Shown here one piece after another: positions 1 to 6,185 of a DNA stretch of 20,790 bases. A program made the translations under genes and the position numbers. The notes beneath the pieces are model-generated. The model was not told where the DNA came from. It saw nothing but the letters and a program-made list of their open reading frames with translations, and searched no databases. The stretch is taken from contig PKXI01000120.1 of assembly GCA_003133425.1 (NCBI GenBank), positions 1-20,790 of the forward strand. The letters are read 5' to 3'. This DNA comes from Acidobacteriaceae bacterium. Its GTDB lineage: Bacteria > Acidobacteriota > Terriglobia > Terriglobales > Acidobacteriaceae. Positions within the stretch are counted from its first letter, which is position 1. Each line of letters starts with the position of its first letter.

Positions 1-53
1 TCATACACGGCGCTACATTCCTATCTCAATTTACGGATAAGTTCTTAGAAGCA

Positions 54-102
54 GCGGAGTTGGCGGAGTTAGTAGGGACTGCGGCCACACTTCTAACTCC
101 GC
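54..102. repeat. gcggagtta tandem and inverted repeat
   Basis: Two 9-base units, GCGGAGTTG (54-62) and GCGGAGTTA (63-71), stand in tandem. GCGGAGTTAG (63-72) is then mirrored perfectly by CTAACTCCGC (93-102) across a 20-base loop. A third CTAACTCCGC lies at 263-272 and touches the stop codon of the following minus-strand gene. I recall such 'gcggagttagcggagtta' strings as dispersed intergenic repeats of acidobacterial genomes; that comes from memory and was not searched. Confidence 0.6.
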
Positions 103-147
103 AAAGAACCCTCTGCTCAGTTCCATGCAGGATCGATCTGTCCCTCC

Positions 148-203
148 GGGGCTAAAGCCCCACGGTCATTTTGCTCGATTTGCGGCACGGCTAAAGGCGT
201 GCC
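148..203. repeat. paired 'ggctaaagcc' hairpin repeat
   Basis: Two hairpins sit close together. GGGGC/GCCCC (148-152 and 157-161) closes a TAAA loop. GGCACG/CGTGCC (184-189 and 198-203) closes an 8-base loop that again contains GCTAAAGG. The double unit, with both halves carrying 'gctaaag', resembles a dispersed intergenic repeat I associate with Acidobacteria. The sequence is non-coding and lies downstream of the minus-strand SMP-30 gene. It could act as an mRNA 3' structure, but no T-tract makes it a standard terminator. Confidence 0.6.
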
Positions 204-271
204 CTTTCAAAACATCGACTTATTCAGAGGTTCCCTAACTCTGGTAACTCGCGTTGGCCCCGCTAACTCCG

Positions 272-1384
272 CTACTTGCCCATCGTCAGCGGCTCGCCTG
301 CAATCTTCAAATGCACGCGGAAGATTCCTTCGCTCCCGGTGATGTAAAGCATCTTGTGATCTGCTCCGGCCCAGGTCACATTCGCGACGCGCCCCGGCAT
401 CAGGATCGTTCCCAGCGCCTTGCCCTCAGGCGAAAAAATCCACACGCCGCCGGGGCCCGCGCTGTAGATATTCCCCTCCACATCCACCTTCATGCCATCT
501 GGATTGCCGGGCCGAGTATCCGCGGTGTCGTCGTAGAGCAGCTTCGCATCTGTCAGCGTTCCATCCGGCTTTACGGTGTAGCGCATCCAAATCTTTTTCG
601 GTTGCGAGTTATTCACATAGAGATACTTCTCATCCGGCGAGAAGGCAATTCCGTTGGGCCGCGTCAGGTCGCTCACCAGCAGTTGCAGTTCAGCGCGCGC
701 CGGCGGTGTGCCCGCCTTCTTTTCCAGCGCATGAGGAATGCAATAGACACCGTTCACGTCGAGTTGCTTTTCTGGATCGTTGTCCTGCTGTGTGCGCAGC
801 CCATAAGGCGGATCGGTGAAATACAGCGAGCCATCCGACTTGTAAACCAAATCGTTCGGGCTGTTGAGCTGTTTGCCCTTGTAGGTGTCGGCGAGAATCG
901 TGATCGGTCCATTGGGATCAAGCGATTCGAATCGGTAGACATCGCGCTGCGCGTGTCCGGCGACGGTCAGCCGTCCGCGCACGTCGAGCGTCATTCCATT
1001 GGACCCCGACTCCGGACCGCCGTAGGGAGCCGTTCCCTTGTAGCCACTCGGCTGCAGAAATATGCTCACGCCTTTGCCCGGCGTCCAGGTGCGAATGCTG
1101 TTGCTCGGGATCTCCGCAAAGAAGAGCCGGCCCCCAGCCCACACCGGGCCTTCTATCCAGGTAAATCCGGTGACAATCCGTTCAAGCTTCGCGTCGGGCT
1201 GAATCATCTTGTCGATCGAGGGGTCAAGCCGGTCCATCTTGAGCGGCGTCCAGGTGTCGGCGTTGGCGGCGCCCGCTTGGGCAGGATCGCTCCCGGCGAA
1301 GCAAGTTGCTGCAGAAAGAATGAAAGAACACAAAATCGTGACTGCAATCAGGGCCAGCAGAGGTTGCCGTGCAATGCGCTTCAT
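272..1384 (-). CDS. SMP-30/gluconolactonase-family protein, exported
   Basis: A 370-residue protein of the SMP-30/gluconolactonase/LRE family, six-bladed beta-propellers that usually hydrolyse sugar lactones in a divalent-metal site. The N-terminus (about 1-31) is a Sec signal peptide, so it should act outside the cytoplasm. Family landmarks are visible in order: IEGPVW (E78), SGSNGMTLD (127-134), NSPNDLV (N177), RPNGIAFSPD (242-251) and GNPDGMKVD (D296). E78, N177 and D296 match the expected metal ligands. Length suits the family plus a leader. The ATG at 1384 is supported by AGGAAG about 8 bases upstream. The gene is head to head with the I42 inhibitor gene, with about 300 bases between them. 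The substrate cannot be told from sequence; a lactonase role is family-level inference. Confidence 0.9.
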   Translation of the reverse strand: MKRIARQPLLALIAVTILCSFILSAATCFAGSDPAQAGAANADTWTPLKMDRLDPSIDKMIQPDAKLERIVTGFTWIEGPVWAGGRLFFAEIPSNSIRTWTPGKGVSIFLQPSGYKGTAPYGGPESGSNGMTLDVRGRLTVAGHAQRDVYRFESLDPNGPITILADTYKGKQLNSPNDLVYKSDGSLYFTDPPYGLRTQQDNDPEKQLDVNGVYCIPHALEKKAGTPPARAELQLLVSDLTRPNGIAFSPDEKYLYVNNSQPKKIWMRYTVKPDGTLTDAKLLYDDTADTRPGNPDGMKVDVEGNIYSAGPGGVWIFSPEGKALGTILMPGRVANVTWAGADHKMLYITGSEGIFRVHLKIAGEPLTMGK

Positions 1385-1681
1385 TGGAATCTTCCTGTAG
1401 AGAGGATTAGGCGCGGCCAGCCGGATGTTCTCCGCCTGCCGTGCCTGCGGTCTGGGATAAGTCTCGAAAATCCAGCGCCTTCATCTTTAGCTTCGTGGCA
1501 GATGCATGTCAAGGGAGAGTCGACAGGGATGGAAGTCGAGCCTGATTTACGCCCGCTTGAAATCGCAGATGTGCTTCCGTACCTGCCGGCGTTTGCAGCG
1601 GCGCCCAATCAGAGCTATCTTCTTGGGTGCGCGGACGAGCAAGCGCAGGTGCGCTTTCAACTGCGCGAAAGGACCCTCGCC
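1385..1681. other. divergent intergenic region
   Basis: About 300 bases separate the two divergent starts. The strand reading toward the inhibitor stays open in frame far upstream, and ATGs at 1502 and 1529 could extend that protein. The extension has no family features and would bury the signal peptide, so I treat the stretch as non-coding. I found no convincing sigma-70 promoter for either gene. Confidence 0.5.
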
Positions 1682-2101
1682 ATGCCGCCTCAAAGATTTT
1701 GCCCGCGGCTCAATTCCGCTTTTCGCCTTCTGCTGGTTGCGCTCCTGGCCCTGGCCTGCCGCACTCACACAGCCCGTGCCGAGTCCAGGGTGATTACCGA
1801 TGCAGACAAGGGCGCGCTGGTTCAACTCAAGACCGGAGACATTCTGGAAGTCCACCTGAAATCGAATCCCACCACCGGATACACGTGGTACGTCCATCCG
1901 AAATCGACGCCCTTATTGAAGCTGATCGGCCAGGCGCAGACCCAGGCGCCGCAGCCGGGCGTGGGCCGTCCTATCTTCCAGATATTCAGGTTTCAGGCCG
2001 TAAGCGCCGGTAACGGCGTTCTCCTGCTCCACTACGTCCGCTCCTGGGAAAAGCCGGTGCCGGCGGAAGAAGAGTTCGACCTTCATGTGTCGATTCGGTG
2101 A
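1682..2101 (+). CDS. chagasin-type (I42 family) cysteine-protease inhibitor
   Basis: A 139-residue exported protein of the chagasin/inhibitor-I42 family, small beta-sandwich proteins that block papain-like cysteine proteases with three loops. All three loops are recognisable: NPTTGYTW (62-69), the glycine-rich segment GVGRPIFQIFRF (93-104), and RSWEKP (120-125), where the family usually has RPWE. A hydrophobic stretch (14-26) forms the leader. It could end at ARA|E (after residue 33) as a secreted protein, or at Cys26 as a lipoprotein, although the -3 residue is Ala, so the lipobox is poor. The start at 1682 is chosen because the leader follows it and AAAGGA sits about 9 bases upstream. The frame is open far upstream, but that extension looks antisense to the SMP-30 gene. 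The target protease is unknown, and none is encoded nearby. Confidence 0.85.
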   Translation: MPPQRFCPRLNSAFRLLLVALLALACRTHTARAESRVITDADKGALVQLKTGDILEVHLKSNPTTGYTWYVHPKSTPLLKLIGQAQTQAPQPGVGRPIFQIFRFQAVSAGNGVLLLHYVRSWEKPVPAEEEFDLHVSIR

Positions 2102-2227
2102 GGGCCCTGAGACGCCAATCTGCGCCGGGCGATGAGGGTGAACGGAGCCGGCCCGCGGTGGGAGCCTGGCGCCACCGGGCACGACCCTGTAAAAAGGTCA
2201 GCAAAGCGCATACAATTCAGGATTGAA

Positions 2228-2536
2228 ATGGCTAAAGTGAAAGAAAAGATTTTTGAAGTTGCCTGCCCCGATTGCGGGGCGATGCTCAGGATCGACGCGG
2301 CCACCGGCCTATTGGTAAGTCACACCTCCGCCCCGCGCAAGCGTATGTTTGAGGATCTGGAGACGGCGGCCAAGGCCATGCGCGACCAGGAAGAGCGCAA
2401 GGAGTCCATCTTCCGCCAGTCGGTCGATGCGGAAAAGAACAAGGCCGATCTGATGGAAAAGAAGTTTGCCGAGGCCCTGCGCAAGGCCAAAGACGCTCCC
2501 GAGGGCAAACCATTGCGCGAGTTCGACCTGGACTGA
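2228..2536 (+). CDS. small CxxC / coiled-coil protein of unknown function
   Basis: A 102-residue protein with a single CPDC motif (Cys13, Cys16) in a short N-terminal zinc-ribbon-like segment. A highly charged helical stretch (about 43-90, rich in E, K, R and A) follows and is probably a coiled coil. One CxxC pair alone cannot make a full four-cysteine zinc site, so metal binding would need dimerisation or other ligands. I chose the ATG at 2228 because it begins just before the conserved-looking part and has AGGA a few bases upstream; the frame is open further upstream without family features. It is followed on the same strand, 151 bases on, by a small membrane protein. I do not recognise a named family. 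Confidence 0.7.
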   Translation: MAKVKEKIFEVACPDCGAMLRIDAATGLLVSHTSAPRKRMFEDLETAAKAMRDQEERKESIFRQSVDAEKNKADLMEKKFAEALRKAKDAPEGKPLREFDLD

Positions 2537-2687
2537 AGAGGGAACAGCCCGACGTAAGAGTCCGGACCGTTTTCCAATTCTGGCAAGCACTTCAGGAAAC
2601 ATTCCTCTACCCGAAGGTTTCGGGCGATACTTGATACACCGTTCACTCCCGCGCGATTGGCCGCGGCCTGGAACGGAAGGAGAATAC

Positions 2688-3041
2688 ATGGTGGTCCTGC
2701 CGCTTTCAAAACTGCCAAGCAATTATGACGACGAGCTGAGTGCCCCGAAGGTCAACTCCGCCCCTAAGGACGACTCTGTGAATTTTGTCCGGATTGCCGC
2801 GGCCGCTACCCTCGTGGCTAGTGGTGCGCTGCTGCTGAGCGGCAGGCGCCGTGCCGGACTCCTGGCTGCTGCCACGGGAACCTCCCTCGCGCTTCTCGAT
2901 CAGAAGGATGTGTTGAGCAGCTGGTGGAGAGTTCTCCCCGGCTATATCGGAGAAGTTCAGTACCTGCTCACCCAGGTGCAGGGCACAGTCGAAGAAGTCG
3001 CCGCCCAGCGCGAAAAGCTTGGGAAGGTCTTCAACAAGTAG
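2688..3041 (+). CDS. small membrane-hairpin protein, unknown function
   Basis: A 117-residue protein. After a polar N-terminus (1-30), residues about 33-69 form two short hydrophobic segments split by a basic turn (GRRRAG), typical of a membrane hairpin. The C-terminal 45 residues (WWRVLPGYIG onwards) look amphipathic and helical. The start at 2688 has an excellent AAGGAG six bases upstream. The frame is open further upstream, but that part overlaps the end of the preceding gene and lacks protein-like character. The gene ends 37 bases before the stop of the convergent MIP18-family gene. Function is not recognised; a membrane-associated role is inferred from hydrophobicity only. Confidence 0.7.
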   Translation: MVVLPLSKLPSNYDDELSAPKVNSAPKDDSVNFVRIAAAATLVASGALLLSGRRRAGLLAAATGTSLALLDQKDVLSSWWRVLPGYIGEVQYLLTQVQGTVEEVAAQREKLGKVFNK

Positions 3042-3078
3042 CATTTGCCTGAATCCAGCCGGTTCGTGTGAACAGGCC

Positions 3079-3405
3079 CTATATTCCCAACTGACGTCGC
3101 CCAGCCTCGCTGATGCGGTGCGCGGTCCATTTCGGCTCCCAAACCAGATCCACTTCCACCTTGCTGATGTCCTTGATGCCGGCCAGGCGGTTGTTCACCT
3201 GCTCGAAGATGAGCCCGCTCGCCGGGCACTGCGGCGTGGTCAGCGTCATGGTCACCTTCACCCACTGCCGCGGCCACGCTGGGGTCGAGTCAGGGTCTGG
3301 GCCGGTCGCGACCGCGTAAATAAGCCCCAGGTCCACAAGGTTCAGCTTTACCTCGGGATCGAAGCAATCGCGGAGAGCGGTTAAGATGTCGGCTTCGGAG
3401 AGCAT
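3079..3405 (-). CDS. MIP18/DUF59 family iron-sulfur assembly factor (SufT/PaaD-like)
   Basis: A 108-residue MIP18-family (DUF59) protein. Family members help insert or mature iron-sulfur clusters (SufT, PaaD, eukaryotic CIA2) or act as related metal-cluster factors. Visible signatures are DPE (16-18), NLVDLGLIY (22-30), TTPQCPAS with the conserved reactive Cys60, and the C-terminal VWEPKW...RISEAGRRQLG (88-107). It is the last gene of the minus-strand unit: its ATG at 3405 lies three bases after the stop of the prenyl-synthase gene, so translation is probably coupled. No suf genes are present in the window, so its link to ispA is contextual only. The paa phenylacetate genes are also absent, so a specific PaaD role is not supported. 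Confidence 0.88.
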   Translation of the reverse strand: MLSEADILTALRDCFDPEVKLNLVDLGLIYAVATGPDPDSTPAWPRQWVKVTMTLTTPQCPASGLIFEQVNNRLAGIKDISKVEVDLVWEPKWTAHRISEAGRRQLGI

Positions 3406-3408
3406 TCG

Positions 3409-4308
3409 CTAGTTTTTCCGCTCCACCAGGTACCGCGCCACGGCCTTCAAACCTTCCGCACGGCTGCCGTAGGGCTCCAGCGCGGCAAAGGCCTCTTCAA
3501 TCAGCAGGGCCGCATCGCGTTCACTCTGTTCTACGCCGTAGACGGCTGGCCAGGTGGCCTTTTCCGTGGCCTGGTCCTTGCCCGCAGTCTTGCCCAGTTG
3601 CGCTGAGTCCACAGTCATGTCCAGCACGTCATCCACAATTTGGAAGGCCAGGCCGGCTTTGAGGCCGAACATGGTCAGGCGGGCCACGTCTTTCAGGTCG
3701 GCTCCGGCATACACACCGCCGGCCACTACGCTTACCCGGATCAGCGCGCCCGTCTTGGCGCGGTGAATCGCCTCCACCAGCTTTCCCGTGGGCTTTTGGT
3801 GTTCGCTCTCCAGATCCAGCACCTGTCCGCCAATCATGCCGTCCACAGTTCCCACAGCGTGGGCAATGAGCGAGATAATCTGCACCGTCGCCGCGGGCGG
3901 CGAGTCAAGGCCGGCCAGCACCTCAAAAGCGCGCGTCTGGAGCCCGTCTCCGGCAAGAATCGCGATTGCTTCTCCGAACTCCACGTGGCAGGTGGGCTTG
4001 CCGCGGCGCAGATCGTCGTTGTCCAGAGCCGGCAGGTCGTCGTGTATCAGCGAATAGGTGTGCAGCATTTCCAAAGCCGCGCCCAGCCTGGCAATTCCTT
4101 CGGGCATTGTGCCGGCAATCGTAACTCCTGCCTGCATGGCCAGCACCGGCCTGAGCCGTTTGCCGCCAGCAAATACCGAGTGGCGCATGGCCTGATGAAT
4201 CGACGAGGGTACAGTCCTCTTGCAGGGAAGCAGTTCTTCCAGGGCTCGGTCGGTCGACTCCGCCCCTTCTTTCAATAGCGATTTCACATCGACGGTCATT
4301 TCCCTCAT
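3409..4308 (-). CDS. ispA: type II farnesyl-diphosphate synthase (polyprenyl synthetase)
   Basis: A 299-residue trans-prenyl transferase that condenses isopentenyl diphosphate with allylic diphosphates. Landmarks are GGKRLRP (48-54), the first Asp-rich motif DDLPALDNDD (90-99), GQ (161-162), KTG (185-187) and the second Asp-rich motif DDVLD (226-230). The Leu-Pro-Ala-Leu insert in the first motif and the YSLIH just before it match the bacterial type II FPP synthase pattern of E. coli IspA. I therefore predict C15 product, although short-chain GGPP synthases are close relatives. The ATG at 4308 overlaps the TGA of the upstream membrane-protein gene (ATGA). An in-frame ATG at 4299 is the alternative. 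The product feeds undecaprenyl diphosphate synthesis (uppS is at 15832), quinones and hopanoids. Confidence 0.92.
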   Translation of the reverse strand: MREMTVDVKSLLKEGAESTDRALEELLPCKRTVPSSIHQAMRHSVFAGGKRLRPVLAMQAGVTIAGTMPEGIARLGAALEMLHTYSLIHDDLPALDNDDLRRGKPTCHVEFGEAIAILAGDGLQTRAFEVLAGLDSPPAATVQIISLIAHAVGTVDGMIGGQVLDLESEHQKPTGKLVEAIHRAKTGALIRVSVVAGGVYAGADLKDVARLTMFGLKAGLAFQIVDDVLDMTVDSAQLGKTAGKDQATEKATWPAVYGVEQSERDAALLIEEAFAALEPYGSRAEGLKAVARYLVERKN

Positions 4309-6185
4309 TTTAACCGAGCGCGGCTCACCCTCCGGTTGCGCAGCCACAAGCCGGTAAGCACCAGCAAACTCAGGCCGCTCAACCAACGCGCAATGATCGC
4401 GTCTGTCGTCGTCGTCCAATCCACCGTAAGATCCACTCGCCCCTTCGGCACATGCACGGCGATCAGCCCATCGGCGCGTGGGGGAAGGGAAGAGACGGCT
4501 AACCCATTCACCTTGACCAGCCAAGCCGGATAGCTGCGCAGGCGCAGAATCATAAAGCCGTGGTGGGCAGTGGCGGCAGCAATCCAAAAATGCTCGGGCC
4601 GGGCTCTTACCAGTTGAACCACCGAAGCAAATGTGGCCTCGCAACTACCCTGCGTCGCTTCCCACGCGGGGGGCGAGTCCGGCGTATCCGTCGCTTTGCC
4701 CAGCACCGTCGAGGGGTCGCTGACCAGGCAAGCCTGTGGCAGGTCTGTGGCGAGCAGCGAATTATCTGCGCCGATGGGCTCGTACTCGTTGGTGCCGATA
4801 AAGCCCTGGCCGGAACGATACACGTTCAACATGCCCGGCGCGGCGTCAACGTCTTCGCAGCTTTGAAACAAGGTCTTCCCCGCATACGCAGTCATCGCCA
4901 CAAATATCGCGACGAAAGCGAATCCGACTGCAACGCGCCGCCACCTCGGTGTAGATTCGCTCGGCCAAATAGCCGCGGCAACGAAGATTGCCATCGGCGC
5001 CTCCAGAACCACGAGCCAGCGCCATGGAAATTGCAGGAAGCGAAGATCGGGTAGCAGATTCCAGAGCGGCCGTGTGAATGAAAACTGAAGCAGAAGAACG
5101 GCTACTGGAATCAGCGCAATCGGAATCCACCAGCGCCGCGGCCCCGGCAAACGGCCACGAAGCCAGCACACCAGCAGGCCGCCGAGCGTTACCGCGATCA
5201 TGATGACTACGATTATCGAGACCGTGTGCAGCACCTCGTCGTGCGGCTGCAGGGAAGGATCGGCGTGAACGGCAAACAGCCAATTGTTTTCCAGCGTCTG
5301 CCCCGGATCTTCGGTGACCTGGTGGATATCTACCCATCGCTGCTCCCAGGTTGCGGGGACGAGATAGATTGCTGCGAGGCCCATCCCCAGCACTGCCCCA
5401 GCAGCGGCGCGCAGCACCGGCGTCCACGACCGCTCCAGCAAGACCAGCACCAGCGCAACCGCAGCGAGCAGGTAACAAGCCATCAGACCGACCGTTGGAT
5501 TTGAGAGCCATGCACCCGCGATGGCCACGGCGAGCCCTGCGATTGAACCATCGAATGCGCGTATCGAGATGCGTGTTGATGCAGAGCCGGCCGAATTGAA
5601 GGCAGATGAATTGTGATCGCGCAAAACAAACAGCAACACCAGCGGAATCCAGAATCCCCCCGCAAGCTCCGCGAACGCCGAACGCTCGTACGCAGTAAAC
5701 AGCGCATAGCCCGAAAACAGAGCAGCGCATCCGGCCAGCGTAGCCGCACCTTCGTCAAGCACCTGCCGAGCAAGCGCCCTTGTCGCGAGTCCCGTCCCCG
5801 CCAGTAGCAGAAACGTCAGCGCCACGGCAACCAGCGTCCACGGAAGCACCGCTCCCAGCGCCGCGCCCATCATCCATGTCAGCGGCGAGTAGAAAACAAA
5901 CCGCGGCTCGCCTGCGCCATAGTTTGCACTCGGCGCCCAGTGCGGATAGAGCAATCCATGCCGCCATGCATTCAGCGCGTCGAACCACGAGACAAGATGA
6001 AAATCGAAGTCGTGCCCGCAGGAGTTGCCCCGAACCATTTGCGGCGCCACAGCCACAGCCGCGGCCAACAGAATCACAGCCGGCCCAATAAAGCTTCGCC
6101 AAGGGGACGAATTCCCAGGTCTCAAAGAAGAGGCCTGGGGCACCGCTGCTCCCTGTTCACTGCCCACTGTCCACTGCTTCTTCAT
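4305..6185 (-). CDS. GT-C-like, PTPS-related polytopic membrane protein
   Basis: A 626-residue polytopic membrane protein. A short hydrophilic N-terminus is followed by a first membrane span (about 33-50), then a long outer loop with CGHDFDFHLVSW (57-67) and ANYGAGEPRFVFYSPLTW (87-104). Many further spans follow, with ERSAFAE at 167-173. It closes with a soluble C-terminal domain and a final span before a basic tail. This matches the '6-pyruvoyl-tetrahydropterin-synthase-related' membrane family of Acidobacteria, which has GT-C glycosyltransferase-like architecture; it does not make pterins. An acid pair in the first outer loop suits a lipid-sugar transferase, but donor and acceptor are unknown. 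ATG 6185 overlaps the penicillin-acylase stop (ATGA), and its own stop overlaps ispA. The first 27 or so residues are encoded by repeat DNA; GTG or TTG starts just inside are alternatives. Confidence 0.8.
   Translation of the reverse strand: MKKQWTVGSEQGAAVPQASSLRPGNSSPWRSFIGPAVILLAAAVAVAPQMVRGNSCGHDFDFHLVSWFDALNAWRHGLLYPHWAPSANYGAGEPRFVFYSPLTWMMGAALGAVLPWTLVAVALTFLLLAGTGLATRALARQVLDEGAATLAGCAALFSGYALFTAYERSAFAELAGGFWIPLVLLFVLRDHNSSAFNSAGSASTRISIRAFDGSIAGLAVAIAGAWLSNPTVGLMACYLLAAVALVLVLLERSWTPVLRAAAGAVLGMGLAAIYLVPATWEQRWVDIHQVTEDPGQTLENNWLFAVHADPSLQPHDEVLHTVSIIVVIMIAVTLGGLLVCWLRGRLPGPRRWWIPIALIPVAVLLLQFSFTRPLWNLLPDLRFLQFPWRWLVVLEAPMAIFVAAAIWPSESTPRWRRVAVGFAFVAIFVAMTAYAGKTLFQSCEDVDAAPGMLNVYRSGQGFIGTNEYEPIGADNSLLATDLPQACLVSDPSTVLGKATDTPDSPPAWEATQGSCEATFASVVQLVRARPEHFWIAAATAHHGFMILRLRSYPAWLVKVNGLAVSSLPPRADGLIAVHVPKGRVDLTVDWTTTTDAIIARWLSGLSLLVLTGLWLRNRRVSRARLK
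6114..6176. repeat. dispersed repeat inside the GT-C gene start
   Basis: Two repeat signatures adjoin each other. CCCAGG-T-CTC (6114-6123) pairs with GAG-G-CCTGGG (6130-6139), giving a 10-base arm with one mismatch around AAAGAA. Next come three 7-base units of the form YYCACTG (6156-6176). Both read as non-coding acidobacterial repeat debris, yet they fall inside the coding start of the membrane protein. The string CCCAGGTC recurs at 18381-18388 in a true intergenic repeat. Confidence 0.6.

Noticed and set aside
254..1681. Very long open frame antisense to the SMP-30 gene, running into the inhibitor gene.
   Set aside because: It opposes a gene with full family motifs and has no recognisable domain of its own; only the part from 1682, with leader and I42 loops, is real.
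4309..4644. Upstream extension of the prenyl-synthase frame by over 100 codons.
   Set aside because: It lies inside the C-terminal coding part of the GT-C gene in another frame, and family length fits the ATGA start.
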